From NCBI RefSeq assembly GCF_002105755.1, contig NZ_CP020821.1, positions 2,852,001 through 2,916,000 on the forward strand: a stretch of 64,000 nucleotides of DNA, read 5' to 3'. Positions 26,039-34,967 of the stretch are shown here, one piece after another (the stretch's first letter is position 1; each line of letters begins with the position of its first letter). Below the pieces are notes generated by a model that saw only the letters and a list, made by a program, of their open reading frames with translations, had not been told where the DNA came from and ran no database searches. This DNA comes from Mycobacterium colombiense CECT 3035 (lineage in GTDB: Bacteria > Actinomycetota > Actinomycetes > Mycobacteriales > Mycobacteriaceae). The translations under genes were made by a program, and so were the position numbers.

Positions 26039-27523
26039 CTAGCCGGCGGGGTAGGCCACCGACTTGATCTCGGTGTACTGGTCGAATCCGGCGATACCGT
26101 TCTGGCGTCCGATACCGCTTTCCTTGTAGCCACCGAACGGTGTGTCGGCGCCGTACGGGGCGCCGCCGTTGACACCCATGAAGCCGGCCTTGATCCGGCG
26201 GGTCACCGACAGCGCACGTTCGAGCGAACCCGCAAACACGTTGCCGGCCAACCCGTACACGCTGTCATTGGCGATCCGGATCGCGTCCTCCTCGTCGTCG
26301 AACGGGATGACCGACAGCACCGGGCCGAAGATCTCCTCCTGCGCGATGGTCATCTTGTTGTCGACGTTCGTGAAAAGCGTTGGCCTGATGAAATATCCCT
26401 TGTCGAAACCGGTTTCGGCACCGGGCCCGCCGACCAGGGGCGTGGCGCCCTCTTCGACGCCCTTCTTGATGTAGTCCGTCACGCGGTCGAACTGTCGTTG
26501 CGAGATCACCGGTCCACACAGCGTTGCGGGGTCCTGCGGGTCGCCGCACGTAACGTTCTCGTAGATGTTCCTGAGGATCTCGACGCCCTCGTCATACCGG
26601 GACCGCGGCAGCAGCAGCCGGGTCGGGTTGGCGCAACCCTGACCGGCGTGCATGCACGGCGCGATGCCGACCATGCACGCCGTCCCGAAGTCGGCGTCCT
26701 CCAGCACGATGGTGGCCGACTTGCCGCCGAGCTCCAGGAACAGCCGCTTCATGGTCGCGGCGCCCTTTTCCATGATCCGCTTGCCGACCACCGTCGAGCC
26801 GGTGAACGAGATCAGGTCGACCTTGGGCGACAGCGTGAGCTCCTCACCCACGAAGTGGTCCGACGCGGTGACGACGTTGACGACGCCCGCGGGGATGTCG
26901 GTCTTCTCGGCGATCAGGCGGCCGAGCCGGTTCGCGTTGAACGGCGTGTTCGGTGCCGGCTTGAGCACCACGGTGTTGCCGGTGCCCAGCGCCTGCCCGA
27001 GCTTGTTGAGGGTGACCTCGAACGGGAAGTTCCACGGCACGATCGCACCGACCACGCCGACCGGTTCCCGCCACACCTTGCGGGTGGTCAGCGCGCCGGT
27101 CAGGCTGATCACCTTGTCGCCCAGGTCGGTTTCCCACGCGTACTCGTCGATCAGACGTGCGGGGTACTTCAGCCCGTCTTCCAGCGGCGCGTCCAGCTGG
27201 GGTCCGAACGTGATGGCCCGCGGGGAGCCGACCTCGAGGATGAGCTCCTCGCGCAGCTCGTCGATCTCGGACTCGATCGCCTCGTGCAGCTGCAGCAGGC
27301 AGCGCTTGCGCAACTCCTTATTGGTCGACCAGTCGGTCTCGTCGAAGGCGCGCCGGGCGGCGTCGATGGCCCGGTGCATGTCCTCCTTCGACGCGTCCGA
27401 AACCTCGCCGAGCGACTCCTCGGTGGCCGGGTTGATGTTGGTGAAGGTGCCGGCCTGGCCCTCGACGAGCTTGCCGTCGATCATCATTTTCGGCTCGAAG
27501 CGGACCTTTACAGCCTCAGTCAT
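26039..27523 (-). CDS. NAD(P)-dependent aldehyde dehydrogenase
   Basis: 494-residue aldehyde dehydrogenase converting an aldehyde to an acid. Catalytic Glu in LFLELGGKSATIVLEDAD, nucleophile Cys in MHAGQGCANPTRLLL, the NAD-binding FTGSTVVGKRIM, and the oxyanion Asn in VPWNFPFE are all present. The Gly before Cys is typical of ALDH1-like enzymes. The ATG at 27523 has an AGAGAG ribosome-binding site; a GTG at 27532 is the alternative. It probably oxidises an aldehyde formed after P450 hydroxylation in the same block. No shared operator is visible in its own upstream gap. Confidence 0.9.
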   Translation of the reverse strand: MTEAVKVRFEPKMMIDGKLVEGQAGTFTNINPATEESLGEVSDASKEDMHRAIDAARRAFDETDWSTNKELRKRCLLQLHEAIESEIDELREELILEVGSPRAITFGPQLDAPLEDGLKYPARLIDEYAWETDLGDKVISLTGALTTRKVWREPVGVVGAIVPWNFPFEVTLNKLGQALGTGNTVVLKPAPNTPFNANRLGRLIAEKTDIPAGVVNVVTASDHFVGEELTLSPKVDLISFTGSTVVGKRIMEKGAATMKRLFLELGGKSATIVLEDADFGTACMVGIAPCMHAGQGCANPTRLLLPRSRYDEGVEILRNIYENVTCGDPQDPATLCGPVISQRQFDRVTDYIKKGVEEGATPLVGGPGAETGFDKGYFIRPTLFTNVDNKMTIAQEEIFGPVLSVIPFDDEEDAIRIANDSVYGLAGNVFAGSLERALSVTRRIKAGFMGVNGGAPYGADTPFGGYKESGIGRQNGIAGFDQYTEIKSVAYPAG

Positions 27524-27613
27524 ATCTGTCACTCTCTTCTGGGTCGTTGAGGGGCTACGGAGAGCCTTACCGGAAACTAGCCGATTGGCAAGTTGCAGCC
27601 GCTACCGGGCTGG

Positions 27614-28831
27614 TTATTGGGGGTCGAACAGCACCGGGACCGACGTCGGCGACCGGAAGACCTGGCCGCGAATGTGCGGGTCGTCGCCCTCGGGGTCCAG
27701 CCGCAGGTTCGGCAACCGGTCGAGCAGCAGGTTGATGGCGGTGCGCATCTCGAGCCGCGCCAGGTGCATGCCGAGGCAGACGTGCACGCCGTGCCCCCAG
27801 CCCAGGTGTGCCCGGGCCTCGCGGTGGATGTCGAACGTGTCCGGATCGGGATAACGATCCTCTTGCCGGTTCGCCGAACCGAGCATCGGCATCACCGTCG
27901 CCCCGGCCGGGATCGCCACGCCGCCGAGTTCGGTGTCGCGGGTGGCGACCCGGGTGATGGTCAACAGGGGTGATTCCCAGCGCACGCCCTCCTCGATCGC
28001 CTGAGGCAGGAGTGATCGGTCCGCACGGATCGCGTCCAATTGCGCCGGGTCCTTCAATAGCGCCAACAGCAGGCTGCCCAGCGACCGGTACGTCGTCTCG
28101 ACACCGGCGGGCAACAGCAGTCGAAGGAACGAGAAGATCTCCTCGTCCGCCAGCTTCTCCCCGTCGATCTCGGCCGCGGCGAGCGCGCTGATCAGGTCGT
28201 CCTTCGGCTCGGCACGGCGGGCCTGCAGGATCGGCGCGAAGTACTCGCACAGGGCGGCCGAGGCCGCAAGCCCGCGCTCCGGGTTCATCAACCAGCTCAA
28301 CAGCGAGATCGACCACCGCTGGAACTGCGGGTAGTCCTCCTCGGGCAGGCCCAGCAGGCCGGCGATGATCTGGCTCGGGTAGTCGAAGGTGAACTCCTTC
28401 ACCAGATCCGCTCTGCCGTTGGGCGCGAACTTGTCGATCAGGCCATTGGCCACGCGGCCAACCAGCTCGTCCTGCCAGCGTGCTAAAGACTTCTGCGAGA
28501 ACGCCTTTGAGACCAAAGAGCGCAACCGGCCATGGATCGGTTCGTCCATGCCGAGCATGACACCCTCACCCAGCACCGGGCCGAACGCGGCGATCACCGC
28601 CGACGACGAGAACGTCTCGTTGTCGCGCAGCATCTGCTGAATGTCCTCGTGTCGATACACGATGAACATCGGCAGCCCTTCCTCGTGCGGCAGGGCTCCC
28701 GAAGTCTCCAGTCGCTGCACCGGTTCCTCACGGCGAATCCGCGCCAGTTCGGTGTACGGATCACGCACGTCACCGGATATCGCGTCATCGAACGCGCCGA
28801 AGTCCTCCAGATCGTCAAAAAGCTGTTCCAT
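27614..28831 (-). CDS. Cytochrome P450 (second)
   Basis: 405-residue P450: I-helix LLPAGVETTYRSLG, ExxR in EEGVRWESP, and haem loop LGWGHGVHVCLGMHLARLE. The Phe before the haem loop is replaced by Trp (GWGHG), a common variant. The ATG at 28831 follows GAAGGGGC; the longer frame to 28930 is rejected because it runs into the upstream SDR. It is the last gene of a tight unit (substrate-binding protein, AveC-like, SDR, P450). Confidence 0.9.
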   Translation of the reverse strand: MEQLFDDLEDFGAFDDAISGDVRDPYTELARIRREEPVQRLETSGALPHEEGLPMFIVYRHEDIQQMLRDNETFSSSAVIAAFGPVLGEGVMLGMDEPIHGRLRSLVSKAFSQKSLARWQDELVGRVANGLIDKFAPNGRADLVKEFTFDYPSQIIAGLLGLPEEDYPQFQRWSISLLSWLMNPERGLAASAALCEYFAPILQARRAEPKDDLISALAAAEIDGEKLADEEIFSFLRLLLPAGVETTYRSLGSLLLALLKDPAQLDAIRADRSLLPQAIEEGVRWESPLLTITRVATRDTELGGVAIPAGATVMPMLGSANRQEDRYPDPDTFDIHREARAHLGWGHGVHVCLGMHLARLEMRTAINLLLDRLPNLRLDPEGDDPHIRGQVFRSPTSVPVLFDPQ

Positions 28832-28841
28832 GATTGCCCCT

Positions 28842-29846
28842 TCAATCCCCTTGCGGTGCCGCATTCTTTTGCGACGAGAATCGCCCCGCCACTGCGGCCA
28901 AGCGTTGCAGTACCGGCTGCGGAAGAACACGGGCGATGAAGACCATCGCCTTTTGACTTGTCGTCAACGGCCACGCGCCATCGCGCATCGAACCCTGCCG
29001 GGGTATGCCCAGAACGATCCGCGACACGTGGTGCATGCCCGACGCCGGCAGAATCCTGTTGGCCACCAACAGCATCGAGGCGTCCGGCCCGATACCCCGG
29101 CGGCGGAATGCTCCCCGGTCATCGACCGCCTTGAGCAGGCCGTCGGTGAACCGCTCCGGTGGGCGCGCCATTTTCATCGCGAAGCGCCCACGGCTGTTCA
29201 TGGTGTTGTGTAGCCGGGCGTACGGGCCGCCGAAGTTGCGGTTGTCGGTGGCGCCGGCGTCGGTGATGATCTCGGTGTCATACGTGCCGGCCACCAGGAC
29301 GGTGACACCGAGACCGAACGGCGCGATCTCGCACGCCATCGACTCCCCCCACCGTTCCAGCGCTCCCTTGGCCGCGGAGTACGGCGCGGTGGCGGGCTGG
29401 CCCCGCACCCCGGCCGCGCTGGACACCAGGACGATTCGCCCCTGCCCCGCCGCCCGCATCGACGGCAGCAGGGCCTGGGTGAGCGTGACGGGGCCCAGGA
29501 CGCTGGTGGCTAGCATGCGCTGCCACAACGCCATGTCGGTCTCCTCCACCATTCCGGCGGCGGAGATACCCGCGTTGTGCACCAGTGCGTACGGTGCGCC
29601 CACGGCTTCTTCGATTGTCTTGGCCGCCGCGGCGATCGACGCGCTGTCGGTCAGGTCGAGTTGGACGCCGATCAGCCGTTCGTCGTCGAGGGCGGCACCG
29701 GTAGCCGCGCGCAGCAGCGGCATTCCCTGGTCGGGGGTGCGCATGGCCGCGACCACGCGCCACCCCTCCGTATACATCCGCACCGCCGAGGCGAAGCCCA
29801 GTCCGCGGGACGCGCCGGTGATGACGATCGTGCGCGGCTCAGCCAT
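28842..29846 (-). CDS. Short-chain dehydrogenase/reductase with C-terminal extension
   Basis: 334-residue classical SDR: TIVITGASRGLGFASAVRMYTEGWRVVAAMR cofactor site, HNAGISAAG, catalytic Ser (VSSAAGV) and YSAAKGALERW. It is ~80 residues longer than a minimal SDR, with a membrane-proximal-looking C-terminal tail similar to retinol-dehydrogenase-type enzymes. The ATG at 29846 overlaps the stop of the AveC-like gene by 8 bp. Probably oxidises or reduces a hydroxy/keto lipid of the block. Confidence 0.86.
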   Translation of the reverse strand: MAEPRTIVITGASRGLGFASAVRMYTEGWRVVAAMRTPDQGMPLLRAATGAALDDERLIGVQLDLTDSASIAAAAKTIEEAVGAPYALVHNAGISAAGMVEETDMALWQRMLATSVLGPVTLTQALLPSMRAAGQGRIVLVSSAAGVRGQPATAPYSAAKGALERWGESMACEIAPFGLGVTVLVAGTYDTEIITDAGATDNRNFGGPYARLHNTMNSRGRFAMKMARPPERFTDGLLKAVDDRGAFRRRGIGPDASMLLVANRILPASGMHHVSRIVLGIPRQGSMRDGAWPLTTSQKAMVFIARVLPQPVLQRLAAVAGRFSSQKNAAPQGD

Positions 29847-30993
29847 GCTGGCCCGCCTTGTGGTCCTGGACAGCGCAGGGACCCTCACCGGGCGGGGGAG
29901 GATCGACGTGCGGCCGTCCGTTGGGCTCCCCGCTCGCCCAGGTCGACCAGATGCCGACGGAGTACGGGCCCTGGGCGCCCGCCTTCTCGTAATATCCTTG
30001 CGGGTCATACACTTTCGCCTCCGGGTACGGCCACGGGCACGCGACCGAGGTGGCGGCGTGGCTGACCTTGATGACCCAGAACCAGCCGCCGTAGGCGAAG
30101 TAGGACACGTTGATGATGACGAACATCACCAGGAAGGTGCCGAGCACCGGCCGCGACGGGAACAACTTCGCTTTCGCGGCAAGCTTTTCCGCCACCGACT
30201 TCCCGGTGTCGTCGCGGTAGCACAGGATCGCGGCCGGCACCATCACGAAGCACACCGAGAACGATTCCCAGATCAGCGGGAATTGGAAGGTGGTGCCGGT
30301 GAACACCGATCCCCACGGGATCACCTGCGAATAGATGTACATGCCCCAGTGGATCAGGATGTTCTCCAGGAAGGCATCGAAAACGAACCCGATCGCCAGC
30401 GTGATCAGGCCGAGGCTGACCAGGGGATGCCGCGACACGTAGCTGGTGGGCCCGTACTTGGCCTGCAGCCTGCGCAGAATCCAGACCGCGGGGAAGTAGG
30501 GCCCGAAGTAGAACATCACGTAACCGAAGACCACGAACGGTTCGACCGTCGGCGACAGCGACACCAGTGGCCAGGATTCGGGCCAGTGCACGAGATCGGG
30601 GTTGTAGACCGCGAACGGCGACCAGTTCATGATCGGGTCCTGCCACACGATCAGCGTGGTGCACAGGAACATCAACATCACCGGGCTACCGGGATTGCGG
30701 CGCCAGCCCCTGATGAAGACGACCAACAACACGACCAGCGCCGCGACCGTGGCCCAGTCCAGGAACCCGATGTAGTCCAGACCGAACGTGAATCTGACCG
30801 GTCTTGGCCGGCCCTGCACGTTCGGGTTCGCGACGCGAGGGTCAAGGGCCACACGGCAATTCGCGATGAAGAACAATGCGAAGGCGGCCAGCGCCGCCCC
30901 GGCGATCCAACCGCCCCAGCCGCGCTTGGCTTTTCGCTGCGGGGCGGCCGGTTCCTCCTGCGCGGCAGGCGGTGTGGTTTGTTCCGTGGACAT
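29839..30993 (-). CDS. AveC-like polytopic membrane protein (spirocyclase-type annotation)
   Basis: 384-residue membrane protein with a basic N-terminal tail and about seven hydrophobic segments (WIAGAALAAFALFFIANC; FLDWATVAALVVLLVVFI; VMLMFLCTTLIVW; and others). It contains conserved polar motifs inside the membrane (WQDPIMNW, FDAFLENILIHWGMYIY, FPLIWESFS). It resembles actinobacterial proteins annotated as AveC-family spirocyclases, after AveC of avermectin biosynthesis, which shapes the C22-C23 spiroketal; I recognise this by pattern and am not certain. It starts on the stop codon of the substrate-binding-protein gene (TGATG). A catalytic role on a polycyclic or lipid substrate is possible. 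Confidence 0.65.
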   Translation of the reverse strand: MSTEQTTPPAAQEEPAAPQRKAKRGWGGWIAGAALAAFALFFIANCRVALDPRVANPNVQGRPRPVRFTFGLDYIGFLDWATVAALVVLLVVFIRGWRRNPGSPVMLMFLCTTLIVWQDPIMNWSPFAVYNPDLVHWPESWPLVSLSPTVEPFVVFGYVMFYFGPYFPAVWILRRLQAKYGPTSYVSRHPLVSLGLITLAIGFVFDAFLENILIHWGMYIYSQVIPWGSVFTGTTFQFPLIWESFSVCFVMVPAAILCYRDDTGKSVAEKLAAKAKLFPSRPVLGTFLVMFVIINVSYFAYGGWFWVIKVSHAATSVACPWPYPEAKVYDPQGYYEKAGAQGPYSVGIWSTWASGEPNGRPHVDPPPPGEGPCAVQDHKAGQHG

Positions 30994-32111
30994 CAGTCTT
31001 CCTCTCCGAAGCGATCCACCAGATGCGAGTTGATGCCGTCGGCGTCGAGCGTGCGTGCCACCAGATAACCGGCGCCCATCCAGGCCCGGCGGGTCCATTT
31101 GCCGAACGACACTCGCGTGCCGGGCGCACCGGACGCGGCGGGCATCATCTTGACCCGCTCCAGCGCCTCTTTGACGCCCCGCGGGCTCAACGGATGGGCG
31201 TCGGTGAACGCGCGCACGAGCGTCGCGGCGACGTCGCGGTTGACCACGGTCACGCAGAACTCAGGACGACTGCCGTTGTACTTCTTCGCGTAGCTGTCGA
31301 GAAAGTCCTGGCCGATTTTGTTCGCCTCGTCGTACTGGTCGACACCGATCCAGCCCATGAACGCGTTCCACATGATCGGGTTGACCCAGGCGTTCTGCCA
31401 CGCCGTCGTGGTGAAGCGGGGCGGGTCCCATCCGAGGGACTCGAGAGCCGGGTTGATGAACACGATTCCGAAACCGAAGCCCAGGTGCACGATCGCCTCG
31501 GCCTTCGCCTCATGCAGCGTCTGCACGGCCGCGTTGATGTCCTGAGCCGTCTGCGCGATGGCAACCTCCGCGACGATCCGAATGCCTTTGCGCCGGCACG
31601 CAGTTCGCAGGTTCTTCAGGTAGCTCTCACCGATGAGGCTCTGCTCGACCAGCACACCGATGTCGGTGAGCCCGCGTTTTGCGATGAGGTCGGCCAAAAA
31701 GATCGGTTCATCGGTCATCGATCCCTGCGGGAAGGCGAACGTCCACTCGCCCAACCAGTCGTCGGTGCCGGTCACGCTGATCGCGGGTACCTTGAACCGC
31801 TCCTCGATCGCCTCACGCAACGGCACGCAGTTGTCGGTGATGTTCGGGCCGAAGACCACGAGGCAGCCCTCGTCGACCAGTTCGCCATAGGCGTCGATCA
31901 CCGCCTTGACCGAACCCTTGGGTAGCCCCTCCACCTCGCGATAGATCATCTGCACGGGGCGGTCCATCAGGCCCTGGGCGACGGCCTCTTCGAAGATGAG
32001 GTCGAACGTCTGGGTGAAGGAGGCGAACAGGTCCTCGGGAAAACCCGGCGGCAGCTTGAAGTCCATCAGGTAGCCGACCTTGATCGGCTCTGCGCTGCTC
32101 TCGTAGGACAT
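30993..32111 (-). CDS. Periplasmic-binding-type (Leu/Ile/Val) protein without signal peptide
   Basis: 372-residue type I periplasmic-binding fold (IKVGYLMDFKLPPG..., LVVFGPNITDNCVPLREAIEE, IGVLVEQSLIGESYLKNL, VVNRDVAATLVRAF). It has neither a signal sequence nor a lipobox cysteine, and no ABC permease or ATPase genes lie nearby, so it is probably cytosolic and used as a ligand sensor or carrier rather than for import. First gene of a four-gene coupled unit; the shared operator lies 40-60 bp upstream of its ATG. Confidence 0.82.
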   Translation of the reverse strand: MSYESSAEPIKVGYLMDFKLPPGFPEDLFASFTQTFDLIFEEAVAQGLMDRPVQMIYREVEGLPKGSVKAVIDAYGELVDEGCLVVFGPNITDNCVPLREAIEERFKVPAISVTGTDDWLGEWTFAFPQGSMTDEPIFLADLIAKRGLTDIGVLVEQSLIGESYLKNLRTACRRKGIRIVAEVAIAQTAQDINAAVQTLHEAKAEAIVHLGFGFGIVFINPALESLGWDPPRFTTTAWQNAWVNPIMWNAFMGWIGVDQYDEANKIGQDFLDSYAKKYNGSRPEFCVTVVNRDVAATLVRAFTDAHPLSPRGVKEALERVKMMPAASGAPGTRVSFGKWTRRAWMGAGYLVARTLDADGINSHLVDRFGEED

Positions 32112-32152
32112 CCGACCTCCCAGGTGACTGAATTGCGCGCGCCGATCCGAAA

Positions 32153-32170
32153 AACCTAATATTTGTTCAG
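32153..32170. promoter_or_regulatory. Shared operator upstream of the substrate-binding-protein unit
   Basis: AACCTAATATTTGTTCAG; the core is identical over 16 bp to the P450 promoter site at 25499-25515 but in the opposite orientation to its gene. TAGGTT within it on the minus strand could be a -10, but no good -35 is visible. Confidence 0.6.
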
Positions 32171-32195
32171 ACCCTAGCGGGGGCGGTATGCAGCG

Positions 32196-33062
32196 TCAAT
32201 CATCGGACCCGCCGGACCCGTCCGTACCCAGGTAGATCTGGATCATCTCGCCCAGCGCCTTGCCCACCGCCACGTCGTCGGTCAGCGGGCCTGCGATGGC
32301 GGCACGGGCGGCCTCCCGCATGCTCAGGCCCTCGGCGACCAGCCTGCCCGCGGCGATCAGCACCCGAGTGGAGGCCACCTCACGCAGCCCGCCCGTTTCC
32401 AGCCGGCGGATGGCCTGCCCGAACCGGACCAGCTCGGCCGCGGTGGCCCCGTTGACGCCCGCCTCGTGCGCGACGATGCCCTCTTCGATATCGGCTGCGG
32501 GAAAGTCGAATTCGATGGCCACCATGCGCTGCCTCGTCGAATCCTTGAGATCCTTCAGCACACTCTGATAGCCGGGGTTGTAGGACACCACCAGGCCGAA
32601 TCCTGGCGCCGCGTCCAGCGTGACGCCGAGGCGCTCGATGGGCAGCTGTCGCCGGTGATCGGCCAGCGGATGCAGTACCACCGTGGTGTCCTGCCGTGCT
32701 TCCACCACCTCGTCGAGATAGCAGATCGCGCCTTCCCGCACCGCCCGGGTCAGCGGGCCGTCCACCCACACCGTCTCGTCGCCGCGCAACAGGTAGCGGC
32801 CGACCAGGTCCGCCGTGGTGAGGTCGTCATGGCAGGCGACGGTGACCAGCGGCCGTCCCAGGTCGTGGGCCATCGCCTCGACGAATCGGGTCTTGCCGCA
32901 TCCGGTCGGACCCTTCAGGACCAACGCCAGGCCCTGGCGGTAGGCCGCCTTGAAAACGGCCTCTTCGCCGCCGACCGCTTGGTAGTAGGGCCGCACTTCT
33001 TCCTTTCCGTCCGCGTCGGACGGACCGCCGTTGAAGTATGCAAGCCCGGACTCGTTGGCCAT
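32196..33062 (-). CDS. CbbQ/NirQ/NorQ-type MoxR AAA+ ATPase
   Basis: 288-residue AAA+ ATPase: Walker A GPTGCGKT at residues 51-58, Walker B ICYLDE at 113-118, and the C-terminal CbbQ_C-like helical part (ALGEMIQIYLG). CbbQ/NorQ proteins pair with a von Willebrand A partner (CbbO/NorD) to activate metalloenzymes such as rubisco or nitric oxide reductase. Here the partner is the adjacent upstream gene, and the neighbouring oxidases (two P450s) or another enzyme of the block may be the client (inference). It has its own promoter with the shared operator. Confidence 0.87.
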   Translation of the reverse strand: MANESGLAYFNGGPSDADGKEEVRPYYQAVGGEEAVFKAAYRQGLALVLKGPTGCGKTRFVEAMAHDLGRPLVTVACHDDLTTADLVGRYLLRGDETVWVDGPLTRAVREGAICYLDEVVEARQDTTVVLHPLADHRRQLPIERLGVTLDAAPGFGLVVSYNPGYQSVLKDLKDSTRQRMVAIEFDFPAADIEEGIVAHEAGVNGATAAELVRFGQAIRRLETGGLREVASTRVLIAAGRLVAEGLSMREAARAAIAGPLTDDVAVGKALGEMIQIYLGTDGSGGSDD

Positions 33063-33092
33063 AGCTTCCCTTCTGCTACTCCCGGCGACTTG

Positions 33093-33122
33093 AGCCTAAC
33101 CGGAACAGATGTTTGTTTTCAA
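33093..33122 (-). promoter_or_regulatory. Promoter with shared operator, upstream of the AAA+ ATPase gene
   Basis: Minus strand: TTGAAA, an 18-bp spacer, TAGGCT. The spacer holds ACAAACATCTGTTC, a variant of the operator. The -35 overlaps the stop codon of the upstream vWA gene. Confidence 0.6.
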
Positions 33123-34885
33123 GTGCCCTGACGGACGGCGTTGACGTTCTCGCGCGCCAACTGTGTTCTGGGACTTGGCATCACCGATATCCTGCGGCGT
33201 ACCTCCGCCGAGCGCAGGGCGGATCGGAATAGCGGTCCGATCACACCGGCGAGCTGATCGGGGCGCGCGACGGTGGCGTGCGCCGTGCTGCCGAACACCC
33301 GGCGCAGCGATGCCACGTCGGTTCCCGCGCCGATCGTCAGACACACGCAACCGGTCCCCCGGCGGCGGGCCTCGGTCAGCGCGCGGCGCGCGTCCGCGGC
33401 ACCGTACGCCCGCTCGTATCCATGGTCATAGGCCAGTCCGTCGGAGAGCACCACCAGCAGCCGCCGCGACGTGCCGCCACGCGCCTCCAGGGTCGCCGAA
33501 CCGTGCCGGATCGCCGCGCCCAGTCGTGAATACGCGCCGGGTTCCAGGCTGTTGAGCCGCCGGATGACCTGGGCGTTCAGGTGGTCGTCGAACCGCTTCA
33601 CCGGCACCATGCTCACCGCGCGACGGCCCTGCGAGTAGTACGCGTACAGCGCAACGCGGTCACCCAGGTCGTGCAGCGCCACGGTCAGGTTGGCGACGGC
33701 CGCACGCTGTTGTTCGTGCACCGTGCGCCCGACCGTTCCGGGTTCGCCCGACGAGCCCGACACATCGAGCAGCAGCAGCACCGACAGGTCGCGACGGCGC
33801 CGCAAGCTGTCGAGGTACACGGCCTCGTCGGGCACCGATCCGGCCCGCACCTCGACCCGGGCCTCGACGGCCGCGTCGATGTCGATGTCGTCGCCCTGCG
33901 ACTGCCGGTGCCGACGGTGCAGGCCCATGCCGAGCCGCGACAGCGGCCGCCGCACGCCGATGGCGTCGTCGATGGCCTGGGTTGCCGACGCTTTGATCTG
34001 CGGCTCGACCTCGCGCACCGTGCACCACGAAGGCCGGTAGCTCTTGCGCGCGACGTCCCATTCCGGATACCGCACCCCGTCCACGGCAGTTTGGCCCTCG
34101 TGATCGGCGTCCCCGTCCTCGCCACCGGAGGTCGAGGCCAGCGATGTCACGGCGTACGCGCCGCGCTTACCGGAGTTGGTGCGATGGGTCGGGTTGTCCG
34201 CGCCGGGCGGCCCGCCGCCACTTCCGGTCTTGCGCGCCGACGAGAGCATCTTCTTCAGCCACTTGCCGATGAATCCGCCACCGCCAACCGGGCTGGTGAA
34301 CAGGTCGGGATCGTCGGAGTCGTCGACCTCGCCGTCGTCGAGCTCCTCGAGTTCCGTTGTGCCATCACGCCGCGGCACATGGCCGGCCTTCGCCTCTTCG
34401 TCTTGTTTGGCCACCCGGGCGCACGCGGACATCACCTTTGCCGCGTGGATCACGCCGAACTCCGGCGCCGGGTCTTGCAGCGCCACCCGTGCGGCGGCAA
34501 TGTCGAGCGACGCGTTGGGCGAATCGCTGCGACCCGCCATGTCGCGGTCGCCCAGCGACGCCAAAACACTTGGTAGCAAAGGGGCATTGGCGACCAGTGC
34601 GCGGTGGGCTTCGACCGAGAGGTAACGCTTGGCCAGCTTGCGCCGGCGAACCAACGCGCCCACCACATCGGGCTCCAGGCTGCCGGCGGCGATCATCGAC
34701 GCCTGCACGGCTACGGCTTTCAGTTGCGCGCGCGGCGCCGCCGCGGCATCGACGTGAATCGTCTGGCCGTCGGTCCATGCCGGTTCGCCCGGTGGAAGCC
34801 CGGCGACCGCGACGGCCCGGCCCGCGAGCGCGGAGGCGAGCATGCCCAGGGCCTGCAGTCGGTCGGCACGGGCGCCGTCCTCCAC
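33119..34885 (-). CDS. von Willebrand A domain protein, CbbO/NorD-like
   Basis: 588-residue protein. The C-terminal vWA domain (~residues 365-550) has the metal-ion-dependent adhesion motif DVSGSS at about 374-379 and LSDG near 480. The N-terminal half is helical with an acidic low-complexity linker (ELEELDDGEVDDSDDPD). This layout is that of CbbO/NorD partners of MoxR ATPases. GGGAGG six bases before the GTG at 34885 favours it over a TTG at 34891. It is divergent from the SDR at 34968 across a control region with the shared operator. Confidence 0.83.
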   Translation of the reverse strand: MEDGARADRLQALGMLASALAGRAVAVAGLPPGEPAWTDGQTIHVDAAAAPRAQLKAVAVQASMIAAGSLEPDVVGALVRRRKLAKRYLSVEAHRALVANAPLLPSVLASLGDRDMAGRSDSPNASLDIAAARVALQDPAPEFGVIHAAKVMSACARVAKQDEEAKAGHVPRRDGTTELEELDDGEVDDSDDPDLFTSPVGGGGFIGKWLKKMLSSARKTGSGGGPPGADNPTHRTNSGKRGAYAVTSLASTSGGEDGDADHEGQTAVDGVRYPEWDVARKSYRPSWCTVREVEPQIKASATQAIDDAIGVRRPLSRLGMGLHRRHRQSQGDDIDIDAAVEARVEVRAGSVPDEAVYLDSLRRRRDLSVLLLLDVSGSSGEPGTVGRTVHEQQRAAVANLTVALHDLGDRVALYAYYSQGRRAVSMVPVKRFDDHLNAQVIRRLNSLEPGAYSRLGAAIRHGSATLEARGGTSRRLLVVLSDGLAYDHGYERAYGAADARRALTEARRRGTGCVCLTIGAGTDVASLRRVFGSTAHATVARPDQLAGVIGPLFRSALRSAEVRRRISVMPSPRTQLARENVNAVRQGT

Positions 34886-34902
34886 GCTCAACCTCCCAAT
34901 TG

Positions 34903-34931
34903 TTGACCAAATATCTGTTCCACCGTAAAGT
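34903..34931 (+). promoter_or_regulatory. Promoter with shared operator, upstream of SDR gene
   Basis: TTGACC, 17-bp spacer, TAAAGT: a near-consensus housekeeping promoter. The operator GACCAAATATCTGTTCC overlaps the -35 and spacer. The ATG at 34968 is about 30 nt after the expected start of transcription. Confidence 0.75.
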
Positions 34932-34967
34932 CCGGCTGCACAGCAGTCAATGAATCAGGAGCACACG

